The notes below the pieces were generated by a model. The model worked only from the letters and a program-made list of their open reading frames with translations. It was not told the DNA's origin and searched no databases. Positions 15,818-24,425 of a DNA stretch of 64,000 nucleotides are shown in pieces. This DNA comes from Sphingomonas sp. S-NIH.Pt15_0812 (GTDB lineage Bacteria > Pseudomonadota > Alphaproteobacteria > Sphingomonadales > Sphingomonadaceae). Made by a program: the position numbers and the translations under genes. The DNA is taken from positions 58,211-122,210 of the forward strand of contig NZ_QLJH01000012.1 in the NCBI RefSeq assembly GCF_003951315.1, in the 5' to 3' direction. Each line of letters begins with the position of its first letter. Position 1 is the first letter of the stretch.

Positions 15818-17898
15818 GCCGCCGCATCCAGCATCGCCGCCGCCGCCAACAGGATGCGGAAGCGGGTGCCCTCGCCCTCGCGGCTCGATACGTCCAGCCT
15901 GCCGTCCATCGCCCTCACCAATTCCCGTGCCTCATAGGCGCCGATCCCGAATCCGTTCGGCTTGGTCGAGACGAACGGCCGGAACAGCTGGTCGCGCACG
16001 AAGCCGGGGCTCATGCCACCGCCCCGGTCGATCACCTCGATCGCCACCGCCCCGTCGCCGACCTCGACGCGCAGGCGGACCGGCACGCCCCGATCGCTCG
16101 CCTCGACCGCATTCTGGATCAGATGGTCGAGCACCTGCGCCAACCGCCCCGGCGCCGCCATCACATGGATCGGTTCGCCGGGCAGGATCTCGACCTCGAC
16201 GGGATGCTGCGCCCGGCGCATCGCGGCGGCGCGCGCGACCAGGGCGGCGGCATCGACGGCGCGAAGCGGTTCGGGGCGCGACGCGTCATGCTGGCCCAGC
16301 CGGGCGAGCAGCGCCGTCATCCGCGCGCCCGATTCGCGCAATGTCGCGACCATGTCGGCGCGGAATTCGGCATTGTCGGCATGGCGTTCGGCATTGCGCG
16401 CGACCAGCGTCACCTGGCTGGCGACATTCTTGATGTCGTGGAGCAGGAAGGCGAAGCGGCGGTTGAACTCCTCGAACCGCGCGGCATCGGCCAGCGCGGC
16501 ATGGGCGCGGTCCTCCGCCAGATAGCTGGCCGCCTGCCGCCCGACGACGCGGAGCAGGTCGAGATCCTCCCAGTCCAGCGCCCGATCCACCGGCGGCCGC
16601 GCCAGCACGATCGCGCCGGCCAGCCGCTCGCCATGCAGCAGCGGCACCACCACCCAGGCCATCGGATCGGCCAGCAGCGCCGCCGGGATGCAGGCCGCCT
16701 CCGCACCCCCGGCATCGGCACGGATCACATCCAGCGCGACGATCCGGCCGGTGGCGAGATGCCGGGCGAAGGCCAGGTCGGCGGGGTCCGGGTCCTGCGG
16801 GTCGCAGTTCCACGCCGCCGCCGGGATCATCCGCTCGTCCTCCGCCATCGCCAGCAGCAGCCCCGCGGGGGAATCGGTCAGGTCGGCGACCGCCCGCACG
16901 ATGCGCACGCCCAGCGGATCGCCGCCGGGCCCCGGATCGCCCAGCGTCGCGGTGAAGCGCTGCCATTCGGTGCGATAGTCATAGCGGTGGCGGAACAGAT
17001 GCTTGGCGACCTTCACCCGAGTCCAGGCGCGCAGCCAGGGGGTCGAGGCGAGCGCGAGCAGCGCCGCCGCCGCGCCGAACACCACCGCCGTTTCGTAGAT
17101 GCGGCCATGGCTGCCGCCGATCGCCGCCGCCAGATGCGCGACCAATGCGGTCGTCGCGGCATAGATCAGCACCGCCACGCTCGCCAGCGAGCGCATCGCG
17201 GCGGTGCGCGACAGGGCCGGCGCGGCGGCATCGTCCGCCCGGCTGCCCGCCGCCGCCAGCAATCCCGCGACCGCCGCCATGGCGAAGCCGCGCAGCGCGG
17301 CCAGCGCCGGGACCCAGCCCTCGACATAGGTGACCGCCGTCAGCAGCAGGTCCAGCCCCCACATCACCCCCAGCGCCGCCAGCGCCAGCCGCAGGCCGCC
17401 TTGCGCCCGCCCCTGCGCGCCCGCCAGATGCTGGACCAGCACCAGCGATCCCAGCGCCGCCATCATCACCAGCGCCAGCCGGGTCTGCTCCATCGCCGCC
17501 GCCAGCGCCGTCGGCACGCTGGTCGGCGCAGCGATCCCCTGCCCGATCGCCAGTCCGACCGTCAGCAGCGTGACCAGCGCCACGACCATGCACAGCGCCG
17601 CCAGCGCCCGGCTGATCCCCTCGCGCGTGGTGGAGTGGCGGATCAGCACGATGAGCCAGCCCAGCCACGCCAGGTTGCGCGCGCCGAGCAGCAGATGGAC
17701 GATGGGGTCGCCGGCGCCGATCCCCGCCACGATCAACGCCCACAGGCTGGTGACGGCGAGGGCGGCGACCAGGATATGGCGCGGCGGGCGACCCCCCGCC
17801 CCCCGCGCCTCCGTGAGGGCGAGCGTGCCGAACAGCAGCGCGGCCAGCGCATGGCCCCACAGGATCAGCGTGACGTCCACCTCAGCCGGTCCGCCCAT
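15814..17898 (-). CDS. prsK: XrtA/PEP-CTERM-type sensor histidine kinase PrsK
   Basis: 694-residue membrane sensor kinase. Residues about 10-290 hold eight or more hydrophobic helices, 320-460 a GAF-like domain, and the rest the kinase. The H box LLHDIKN has His487, the N box is LIQNAVEASDRG, and the G boxes read DRGGGMSP and KPNGFGIGAYEARELVRAMDG. This architecture is characteristic of PrsK, which pairs with PrsR, encoded immediately downstream with overlap. The stimulus is unknown. The exosortase itself is not in the window, so the PrsK label rests on architecture and partner. Confidence 0.88.
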   Translation of the reverse strand: MGGPAEVDVTLILWGHALAALLFGTLALTEARGAGGRPPRHILVAALAVTSLWALIVAGIGAGDPIVHLLLGARNLAWLGWLIVLIRHSTTREGISRALAALCMVVALVTLLTVGLAIGQGIAAPTSVPTALAAAMEQTRLALVMMAALGSLVLVQHLAGAQGRAQGGLRLALAALGVMWGLDLLLTAVTYVEGWVPALAALRGFAMAAVAGLLAAAGSRADDAAAPALSRTAAMRSLASVAVLIYAATTALVAHLAAAIGGSHGRIYETAVVFGAAAALLALASTPWLRAWTRVKVAKHLFRHRYDYRTEWQRFTATLGDPGPGGDPLGVRIVRAVADLTDSPAGLLLAMAEDERMIPAAAWNCDPQDPDPADLAFARHLATGRIVALDVIRADAGGAEAACIPAALLADPMAWVVVPLLHGERLAGAIVLARPPVDRALDWEDLDLLRVVGRQAASYLAEDRAHAALADAARFEEFNRRFAFLLHDIKNVASQVTLVARNAERHADNAEFRADMVATLRESGARMTALLARLGQHDASRPEPLRAVDAAALVARAAAMRRAQHPVEVEILPGEPIHVMAAPGRLAQVLDHLIQNAVEASDRGVPVRLRVEVGDGAVAIEVIDRGGGMSPGFVRDQLFRPFVSTKPNGFGIGAYEARELVRAMDGRLDVSSREGEGTRFRILLAAAAMLDAAA

Positions 17899-17926
17899 GG
17901 TCGACGGATTTCAACGTGAAAATCCT

Positions 17927-17946
17927 GTAATAATAGGGTTTATTAC
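17927..17946. promoter_or_regulatory. Candidate PrsR upstream activating sequence
   Basis: GTAATAATAGGGTTTATTAC is a perfect 7-bp inverted repeat (GTAATAA/TTATTAC) with a 6-bp centre, strikingly AT-rich against its surroundings. It lies 59 bp before the sigma-54 -24 element of manC and 28 bp from the prsK start codon. That is where an NtrC-type activator would bind, and it could also let PrsR regulate prsKR. Confidence 0.6.
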
Positions 17947-18005
17947 CGTAACGATGGATCGTCCCGCCGCCCGTTCCGTTCTGGCGTTGGTGCCCGATTC
18001 CGACA

Positions 18006-18021
18006 TGGCACCATTCTGGCA
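18006..18021 (+). promoter_or_regulatory. Sigma-54 (-24/-12) promoter of manC
   Basis: TGGCACCATTCTGGCA matches the RpoN consensus TGGCAC-N5-TTGCA with the GG and GC dinucleotides at the required spacing; only one T of the -12 element differs. The expected start is about 12 nt beyond the GC, giving a leader near 60 nt to the manC ATG at 18094, which has a perfect AGGAGG. Confidence 0.7.
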
Positions 18022-18093
18022 ATAATTTACCAAGAAACCCTGAATGGCGCTCACCCCGAGCGTCCTTTATGACGCGCGGAAACAGGAGGAAGC

Positions 18094-19143
18094 ATGACCG
18101 GTGGAACGATCGTACCAGTGATCCTGTCGGGAGGTTCGGGAACCCGACTCTGGCCGATGTCCCGTCCGGAACGCCCCAAGCAATTCCTGCCGCTGACCGC
18201 CGACGACACCATGCTGCAACTGACCGCACGTCGCGTGCAGGGCGAGCGGTTCGGTGCGCCGATCGTGGTCGCCAATGCCAGCCATGTGGACATGGTCGAG
18301 ACGCAACTCGACGCCGCCGGCATCGCGGCGGAGGCGGTGATCCTGGAACCGTTGGCGCGCAACACCGCGCCCGCCATCGCGCTCGCCGCGCTCGCCGCCC
18401 CCAAGCCGGACGATGCGCTGCTGGTCATGCCGTCCGACCATGTCATCGCCGATGTCGACGCCTTCCACGCCGCGATCGCGGTGGCGTTGCCGCTGGTCAA
18501 TGACGGCTGGCTGGTCACCTTCGGCATCGAGCCCGATGCACCGGAAACCGGCTATGGCTGGATCCAGACCGGCGAGGAGATCGCCGCCGGCGTCCACCGC
18601 GTCGCCCGTTTCGTCGAGAAGCCGCCGCGCGACCGGGCGGAGGCGATGCTGGCCGCCGGCGGCCATGCCTGGAACGGCGGCATCTTCCTGTTCCGCGCCG
18701 ACATCTTCCTGAGCGCGCTGGCCAGCCATGCGCCGGAGATGCTGCGCTGCGCCCAGCAGGCGATGGATGCGGCCACGCGGGACGGCAAGCGGATCCTGCC
18801 CGACGCCGAGGCCTTCGGGGCGTCGCCCGCCGATTCGATCGACTATGCGGTGATGGAAAAGGCCGATCGCGTGGCGGTGGTCCCGGTCGCGATGGGCTGG
18901 TCGGACGTCGGCAGCTGGGACGCGCTGCACGCGATCAGCGACCGCGACGGCGAAGGCAACAGCCACCGGGGCGAGGTGATCGCGCTCGACACCAACAATT
19001 GCCTGCTGCGCTCCGACGGCGTGCGGATCGCGGCGGTCGGCGTCAGCGACCTCGTCGTGGTGGCGAGCGGCAATGACGTGCTGATCCTGCCGCGCGGCCG
19101 CAGCCAGGAGATCAAGAAGCTGATCGAGGCGATGAAGCCCTGA
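18094..19143 (+). CDS. manC: Mannose-1-phosphate guanylyltransferase
   Basis: 349-residue enzyme making GDP-mannose from mannose-1-P and GTP. Seen: nucleotide-binding GGSGTRLWP (13-21) with RPKQFLPL, ILEPLARNTAPAIALAA, MPSDHVI, the FVEKPPR sugar-binding loop, WNGGIFLFRA, and DYAVMEKADRVAVVPVAMGWSDVGSW. It ends after the left-handed beta-helix part and lacks the C-terminal PMI domain of bifunctional AlgA types, consistent with a separate manA. Divergent from prsKR and preceded by a sigma-54 promoter, so probably part of the exopolysaccharide regulon. Confidence 0.92.
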   Translation: MTGGTIVPVILSGGSGTRLWPMSRPERPKQFLPLTADDTMLQLTARRVQGERFGAPIVVANASHVDMVETQLDAAGIAAEAVILEPLARNTAPAIALAALAAPKPDDALLVMPSDHVIADVDAFHAAIAVALPLVNDGWLVTFGIEPDAPETGYGWIQTGEEIAAGVHRVARFVEKPPRDRAEAMLAAGGHAWNGGIFLFRADIFLSALASHAPEMLRCAQQAMDAATRDGKRILPDAEAFGASPADSIDYAVMEKADRVAVVPVAMGWSDVGSWDALHAISDRDGEGNSHRGEVIALDTNNCLLRSDGVRIAAVGVSDLVVVASGNDVLILPRGRSQEIKKLIEAMKP

Positions 19144-19149
19144 CCGGGA

Positions 19150-19187
19150 GCAGGGGTGGCGCCGCCCCGTGCCCGCGCCACCCCTGC
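19150..19187. terminator. Bidirectional hairpin between manC and ABC-F gene
   Basis: GCAGGGGTGGCGC (19150-19162) and GCGCCACCCCTGC (19175-19187) form a perfect 13-bp stem with a 12-nt loop, 6 bp after the manC stop and before the convergent ABC-F gene. It lacks a long U-tract on either side. Confidence 0.65.
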
Positions 19188-19234
19188 ACTATCGGCCGAT
19201 GGCCCCCTCCCCCCGGCGGGGAAGGCTTCATGGA

Positions 19235-21094
19235 TCAGGCCGTTTCCAGCCCCTCGCTCGCCTCCAGCCAGCGCGCCTCCGCCGTCTCCAGCTTCGCCGC
19301 CGCGTCGGCGCGGCGCTTCATCAGCTCGGTCATCGACAATTTGGCCAGTGCCGGCTCCGCCCGCTTCGGATCGGCCATCGCCGCGTCCAGCTTGGCGACC
19401 TCGGCCGACCAGCGCGCGGTTTCCGCCTCGGCGTCGCGCGCCTCCTTGCGCAGCGCCTTCTCGGCGTCGCGGGCCAGGGCCGTCTTCTTCGCCGCCTTGC
19501 GCTCCGCCTTGGACTGGCCGTCGCCCTGCCCCGAATCGCCCTTCAGGACGAAGGCGATATAGTCGTCCAGCGTGCCGTCGAACTCGCGCGCGGTGCCGTC
19601 ATCGACCAGCACCAGACGGTCCGCCGTCATCTCCAGCATGTGGCGGTCGTGGCTGACCAGCACCACCGCGCCGGTATAGGCGTTGAGCGCCTGGACCAGC
19701 GCCTCGCGCGCGTCGACGTCCAGGTGGTTGGTCGGCTCGTCGAGGATCAGCAGGTGCGGCGCCTCGCGCGTGATCAGCGCCAGCGCCAGCCGCGCGCGTT
19801 CGCCGCCCGACAGCCGGCCGACCTTGGTCGTCGCCTTGTCGCCCGAAAAGCCGAACCGGCCGAGCTGCGCGCGCACCGCCGCCGGGGTCGCGCCGCGCAT
19901 GATCCGCGTCATATGTTCGAGCGGCGTGTCGTCGGCGTCGAGTTCCTCGACCTGATATTGGGTGAAATAGCCGACGCGCATCTTGCCCGACGATCCCATG
20001 TCGCCGTCCATTGGGGCCAGCTGCGCCGCCAGCAGCCGCGCCAGCGTCGTCTTGCCGTTGCCGTTGCGGCCCAGCAGGGCGATGCGGTCATCCGGGTCGA
20101 TGCGCAGGTTCAGCCGCTTCAGGATCGGCGTCTCGGCATAGCCGACGCTCGCCATGTCGAGCGTGATCAGCGGCGGGCGCAGCGCGTCCGGATCGGGGAA
20201 GCCGAAGGACAGGGTCGGGTCGTTCGCCATTTCGGCGATGGGTTGCAGCTTCGACAACATCTTCTGCCGGCTCTGCGCCTGCTTCGCGGTCGAGGCGCGG
20301 GCCGAGTTGCGGGCGATGTAATCCTGCAGCTTGGCGCGCTGCGCCTCCTGGTTCGCCTTGGCGGCGGCGAGCTGCGCCATCCGCTCGGCGCGCTGCCGCT
20401 CGAACGAATCGTAGCCGCCGGGATAGAGCGTCACCTTGCCGCCCTGCAGGTGCAGGATATGGTCGACGACATTGTTCAGGAAGTCGCGCTCATGGCTGAC
20501 CAGCAGGATGGTGGCGCGATAGGATTGGAGGAAATCCTCCAGCCACATCACCGCTTCCAGGTCGAGATGGTTCGAGGGTTCGTCGAGCAGCAGCACGTCG
20601 GGTGCGGAGAAGAGTAGGGCGGCGAGCGCCACCCGCATCTTCCACCCGCCCGAGAAGCTCTTGAGCGGGCGCGCCTGCATCGCCTCGTCGAAGCCCAATC
20701 CCTGCAGGATGCTGGCGGCGCGGGCGGGCGCGGTATAGGCGTCGATCGCGATCAGCCGCTCGTAGATGTCGCCCAGCTTGTCCGGGTCTTCCTCGGTCTC
20801 GCTGCGGATCATCAGCGCGGCGCGCTCGACATCGGCGGCCAGCACCGTGTCGAACGGCGTCGCCTCGCCGTCCGGGGCCTCCTGCGCGATATAGCCCAGC
20901 CGGCTGCCCTTGGGCATCTCCGCCGCGCCGTCATCGGGTTCGAGCATCCCGGCGATCACGCGCACCAGCGTCGACTTGCCTGCGCCATTACGGCCGATCA
21001 GGCCGACCCGGCTGCCGGGCGGCAGCGCCGCGGACGCGCCGTCGATGATCGTGCGGCCGCCCAGGCGCACGGTGATGCCATTCAGATTGAGCAT
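19235..21094 (-). CDS. ABC-F family ATPase (Uup/YheS-like)
   Basis: 619-residue cytosolic protein with two ABC ATPase domains and no membrane helices. Domain 1 has GRNGAGKST, signature FSGGWKMR and LLLDEPSNHLDL. Domain 2 has GRNGNGKTT, LSGGERAR and LILDEPTNHLDV. The inter-domain linker is the ABC-F P-site tRNA-interaction motif region, and the C-terminal 90 residues are charged and coiled-coil-like (KAERKAAKKTALARDAEK). ABC-F proteins act on the ribosome to relieve stalls or protect against antibiotics. The exact subtype cannot be set here. Confidence 0.88.
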   Translation of the reverse strand: MLNLNGITVRLGGRTIIDGASAALPPGSRVGLIGRNGAGKSTLVRVIAGMLEPDDGAAEMPKGSRLGYIAQEAPDGEATPFDTVLAADVERAALMIRSETEEDPDKLGDIYERLIAIDAYTAPARAASILQGLGFDEAMQARPLKSFSGGWKMRVALAALLFSAPDVLLLDEPSNHLDLEAVMWLEDFLQSYRATILLVSHERDFLNNVVDHILHLQGGKVTLYPGGYDSFERQRAERMAQLAAAKANQEAQRAKLQDYIARNSARASTAKQAQSRQKMLSKLQPIAEMANDPTLSFGFPDPDALRPPLITLDMASVGYAETPILKRLNLRIDPDDRIALLGRNGNGKTTLARLLAAQLAPMDGDMGSSGKMRVGYFTQYQVEELDADDTPLEHMTRIMRGATPAAVRAQLGRFGFSGDKATTKVGRLSGGERARLALALITREAPHLLILDEPTNHLDVDAREALVQALNAYTGAVVLVSHDRHMLEMTADRLVLVDDGTAREFDGTLDDYIAFVLKGDSGQGDGQSKAERKAAKKTALARDAEKALRKEARDAEAETARWSAEVAKLDAAMADPKRAEPALAKLSMTELMKRRADAAAKLETAEARWLEASEGLETA

Positions 21095-21186
21095 GGTGCC
21101 TCAATAGCGATTGCTGCGATGCAGCCAAGCGTCATCGTCATGCACGCCCTCTTGGCATGCCCCCCGGCGCATCCCAGCTAGGGACA

Positions 21187-21927
21187 ATGCCGCTCGCCCC
21201 GCCGACCCCGGCCGAACGCCTGCGCGCCGCGCTGCCCACGGCGGCGGTGGTGGCGCTGATCGGCTATGCCCTGGTCGCGGGGCTGGCCTGGACCAATCCC
21301 GCTCCGTCCGATCCGGCCATCGCCACCTTCGACGTCCCCCCGCCACCGCCCGACCGCGTGCCCGTCGTGCCGAAGAAGGTCGCCACCCACCGCCCGCGCG
21401 GCGCGGCGGCCCCGCCCAATCTTCGATCACAGGCGACACCGATCGTGGCGCCGCCGCCGATCATCCTGCCGCCCCTGGTGCCGGTCGTCGCCGCGCCGGT
21501 CGCGGGAAGGGGCGCGGACCCCAGCGCGGGCGCGGCCGAGCGTCCCGGCCCCGGCAGCGGCGCGGGCGGCATCGGCAACGGCACGGGCAGCGGCGGTTCG
21601 GGCGACGGGGACGGCTATGGCGACGACGAGACGCCGCCCCGCCTGATTCGCGGCCGGCTGAAGGATTCGGACTATCCCGACCAGGCGGCGGAGGCGGGGT
21701 CCGGCGGCACCGTGTCGGTGCGCTATTATGTCGAGGTCGACGGCCGCGTCACCGGCTGCCGCGTCACGCATAGCAGCGGCAACGCCCTGCTCGACGCGAC
21801 CACCTGCCGGCTGATCGAGAAGCGCTTCCGCTACGATCCGTCCCGCGATCTCGATGGCCGGCCGGTCCGATCGATCGTGGTGGTCGACCATGACTGGATC
21901 GTGGAACGCGAGCCGGCGGACCGCTGA
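21187..21927 (+). CDS. TonB-like energy transducer
   Basis: 246-residue periplasm-spanning protein. A short cytoplasmic N-terminus precedes one membrane helix (about 16-38). A Pro-rich stretch follows (VPPPPPDRVPVVPKK), then a Gly/Ser linker (GAGGIGNGTGSGGSGDGDG). The C-terminal TonB domain has YPDQAAEAGSGGTVSVRYYVEVDGRVTGCRV and a DATTCRLIEKRFRY end. Two Cys in this domain may form a disulfide. It couples the proton-motive force to outer-membrane receptors, though no ExbBD is adjacent. ATG 21157 is an alternative start adding ten residues. Confidence 0.8.
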   Translation: MPLAPPTPAERLRAALPTAAVVALIGYALVAGLAWTNPAPSDPAIATFDVPPPPPDRVPVVPKKVATHRPRGAAAPPNLRSQATPIVAPPPIILPPLVPVVAAPVAGRGADPSAGAAERPGPGSGAGGIGNGTGSGGSGDGDGYGDDETPPRLIRGRLKDSDYPDQAAEAGSGGTVSVRYYVEVDGRVTGCRVTHSSGNALLDATTCRLIEKRFRYDPSRDLDGRPVRSIVVVDHDWIVEREPADR

Positions 21928-21935
21928 TCGTCCGC

Positions 21936-22346
21936 TCAGATCAGCGCCAGCTCCGACAGCTTGCCCATCAGCGCCGGGGGCAGCGCGGTCAGGCCGCTGG
22001 CATCGCCCCCGCCCAGATCGGCGGGCGCGTCGGCCTGTTCCAGATAGCGCCAGCCCTGGTGCGCGCGCTTCGGCCGTGCCTGGACCAGCACCAGTTCGGG
22101 TTGCAGATGGATCGCGACCCGGCCGCCCTCCGCCTCGCCGAAGCGCAGGATCGGCGAGCGGGCGACCAGCTGGTGCTTGACGATCCAGAACAGCGAACTG
22201 TCCGGATGGTCCACCACCTCCTCGTGCCGCTTGGGCAGGTAGCGGGTGGTCAGCACCAGCCCGCCCTCCGCGCGGCGGATGGCGATCCGGTCGGCCAGTT
22301 GCTCGACGCTGGTCGCGCCGAACGCCACTTTGGTCAGGTGCAGCAT
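21936..22346 (-). CDS. DUF1489 family protein
   Basis: 136-residue protein of an alphaproteobacterial family of unknown function. It opens with MLHLTKVAFGATSVEQLADR and contains LTTRYLPKRHEEV, GGSLFWIVKH-like DSSLFWIVKHQLVARSPIL, and QARPKRAHQGWRYLE, which fit the DUF1489 pattern. ATG 22346 is preferred; upstream in-frame codons overlap the mgtE end. It lies 16 bp downstream of mgtE on the same strand and is probably co-transcribed. Confidence 0.75.
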   Translation of the reverse strand: MLHLTKVAFGATSVEQLADRIAIRRAEGGLVLTTRYLPKRHEEVVDHPDSSLFWIVKHQLVARSPILRFGEAEGGRVAIHLQPELVLVQARPKRAHQGWRYLEQADAPADLGGGDASGLTALPPALMGKLSELALI

Positions 22347-22362
22347 GAGGGCGCGATGTGGG

Positions 22363-23760
22363 TCAGCCGCCCAGCCCCCACAAGGTGGCAAGCCCCAGAA
22401 ACGACAGGAATCCGCCGACATCGGTCATGGTGGTGACGAACACCGCCGAGGATACGGCGGGATCGATGTTCATCCGGTCCAGCGTCACCGGCACCAGCAC
22501 GCCGCCGAGCCCCGCGATCAGGTTGTTGATGATCATCGCCATCCCGATCACCAGCGACAGGTCGCGATTGCCGAAGATCAGGAAGGTGCCGAGCCCGATC
22601 AGCACCGCCAGCGACACGCCGTTGCAGATCGAGATGGTCAGCTCGCGCGTCACCATCCGCACCGAGTTGGACGAGGTGAGCTGGTTGGTCGCCAGCGCGC
22701 GCACCACCACCGCCAGCGTCTGCGTGCCGGCATTGCCGCCCATGCCCGACACGATCGGCATCAGCACCGCGAGCAGGGCGAACTTGGCGATCTCGCCCTG
22801 GAACAGCCCGACGACCGAGGCGGCGAGCATCGCCGTGCCCAGATTGACGACCAGCCAGAACAGCCGCGTGCGCACCGTCAGCCGGATCGGCTCGTTGATG
22901 TCGCCCTCGCCCGCGCCCGACAGGCGCAGCACATCCTCGCCGGCCTCCTGCTGGATGATGTGGACGACGTCGTCGACGGTGATCATGCCGACCAGCCGCC
23001 CCTCGCCATCCACCACCGCAGCGGAGATCAGCGCGTATTTCTGGAAGCGGAGCGCCACCTCCTCCTGGTCCATGTCGACCTCGATCAGCGTCTGTTCGCG
23101 CTGCATCACATCGGCGACCGGCACCCAGCGCGGCGTGCGCAGGATCCACGACAGCGCGCAGGTGCCGACCGGATGGTGGCCGGGATCGACGACGAACACC
23201 TCCCAGAAGTCGGTGGTCAGGTCCTCCTGCCCGCGCAGATAGGTGAGCACGTCGCCCACCGTCCAATGCTCCGGCACCGCGACCAGGTCGCGCTGCATCA
23301 GGCGGCCGGCGGATTCCTCGGGGTAGGACAGCGCCTCCTCGATCGCGGCGCGGTCGTCCGGGTCGAGCGCGCGCAGCACCGCGCGCTGGTCGTCCTCGTC
23401 CAGATCCTCGATGATCGCGACGGCGTCGTCGGTGTCGAGCTCGGCGGCGAGATCGGCGACCTCATGCGGTTCGAGCGCGTCGATCAGGTCCTCGCGGACA
23501 TAATCGTTCATCTCGGCGAACACGTCCGCGTCGAGCAGGTCGGAGACCGCGTGCGCCAGCGACGCGCGATCCTCGTGCGGGGTCAGCTCGAACAGGTCGG
23601 CGATGTCGGCGGGGTGGAGCGGCTCGACCAGCGCGCGCGCCTCGTCGACCTGCCCCTGCGCCACCGCGTCCAGCACGGCGCTGACGAATTCGGGGCGCAG
23701 CCGGTCGTCCTCGTCCAGCTCGGTATCGGGTTCGATCTCGGGAAGCTCGGTTTCGCTCAT
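22363..23760 (-). CDS. mgtE: Magnesium transporter MgtE
   Basis: 465-residue Mg2+ channel. The acidic N domain covers residues about 20-150 (PADIADLFELTPHEDR, LEPHEVADLAAELDTDDA). Two CBS domains follow near 150-270 (RLMQRDLVAVPEHWTV, MITVDDVVHIIQQE). Five membrane helices include the ion-pore segment MPIVSGMGGNAGTQTLAVVVRAL. Cytoplasmic Mg2+ bound between the N and CBS domains closes the pore in known members. ATG 23760 is set by GGGAG 8 nt upstream. Confidence 0.93.
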   Translation of the reverse strand: MSETELPEIEPDTELDEDDRLRPEFVSAVLDAVAQGQVDEARALVEPLHPADIADLFELTPHEDRASLAHAVSDLLDADVFAEMNDYVREDLIDALEPHEVADLAAELDTDDAVAIIEDLDEDDQRAVLRALDPDDRAAIEEALSYPEESAGRLMQRDLVAVPEHWTVGDVLTYLRGQEDLTTDFWEVFVVDPGHHPVGTCALSWILRTPRWVPVADVMQREQTLIEVDMDQEEVALRFQKYALISAAVVDGEGRLVGMITVDDVVHIIQQEAGEDVLRLSGAGEGDINEPIRLTVRTRLFWLVVNLGTAMLAASVVGLFQGEIAKFALLAVLMPIVSGMGGNAGTQTLAVVVRALATNQLTSSNSVRMVTRELTISICNGVSLAVLIGLGTFLIFGNRDLSLVIGMAMIINNLIAGLGGVLVPVTLDRMNIDPAVSSAVFVTTMTDVGGFLSFLGLATLWGLGG

Positions 23761-23910
23761 CGCTGGGGCTCCCTGATCCGGCTGGTGGTGCAATGCCGCG
23801 CAAGCGACGTCGGCGTGCCCTATCCTGCCCCACCCCGCTTTTCCAGCGCCGGCATTTGCCAGCGGGGACAGGCGTCCCTATCTGCCACGCTTCAAATCTG
23901 GAGCTTACCC

Positions 23911-24366
23911 ATGGCCGATACCCCCGAGACGCTGATCCTGACGCTGGACGGCGGCGACGTCACCATCACGCTGCGCCCCGATCTCGCGCCGGAGCATGTG
24001 AAGCGCATCGCCGAACTGGCGGACGAGGGCTTTTACGACGGCGTCGTGTTCCACCGCGTCATTCCCGGCTTCATGGCGCAGGGCGGCGATCCGACCGGCA
24101 CCGGAATGCACGGTTCGGACAAGCCCAACCTGCGCCAGGAATTCTCGAAGGAGCCGCATGTCCGCGGCGTTTGCTCGATGGCGCGGACCAACGATCCGAA
24201 CTCGGCCAATTCGCAGTTCTTCATCTGCTTCGACGATGCGCGCTTCCTCGACGGCCAGTACACCGTCTGGGGCGTGGTGACCGACGGCATGGAGCTGATC
24301 GACGCGCTGCCCAAGGGCGAGCCGCCGCGCGAGCCGGGCAAGATCGTCAAGGCGCGCACCGCCTGA
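23911..24366 (+). CDS. ppiB: Cyclophilin-type peptidyl-prolyl isomerase
   Basis: 151-residue cytoplasmic cyclophilin without a signal peptide. Seen: VVFHRVIPGFMAQGGDPTGTG with the catalytic Arg and Phe-Met-Gln, VCSMARTNDPNSANSQFFICFDD, and LDGQYTVWGVVTDGMELID. It accelerates cis-trans proline isomerisation during folding. GGAG lies 8 nt before ATG 23911. A strong terminator follows. Confidence 0.93.
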   Translation: MADTPETLILTLDGGDVTITLRPDLAPEHVKRIAELADEGFYDGVVFHRVIPGFMAQGGDPTGTGMHGSDKPNLRQEFSKEPHVRGVCSMARTNDPNSANSQFFICFDDARFLDGQYTVWGVVTDGMELIDALPKGEPPREPGKIVKARTA

Positions 24367-24387
24367 TCGATTGCGGATCGCGAAACA

Positions 24388-24421
24388 GGGGCGTCGCCGG
24401 ATCACCGGCGGCGCCCCTTTT
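24388..24421 (+). terminator. Rho-independent terminator of ppiB
   Basis: GGGGCG-T-CGCCGG (24388-24400) pairs with CCGGCG-G-CGCCCC (24405-24417) around a 4-nt loop, one mismatch, followed by TTTT. It lies 21 bp after ppiB and before the convergent MFS gene. Confidence 0.85.
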
Positions 24422-24425
24422 CATA

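Noticed and set aside
15589..17919. 776-codon plus-strand frame opposite prsK
   Set aside because: Arg/His/Gln-rich antisense shadow; prsK shows full kinase motifs on the other strand.
22246..24366. 706-codon plus-strand frame across mgtE and ppiB
   Set aside because: Only the last 151 codons (ppiB) are real; the rest is antisense to mgtE.
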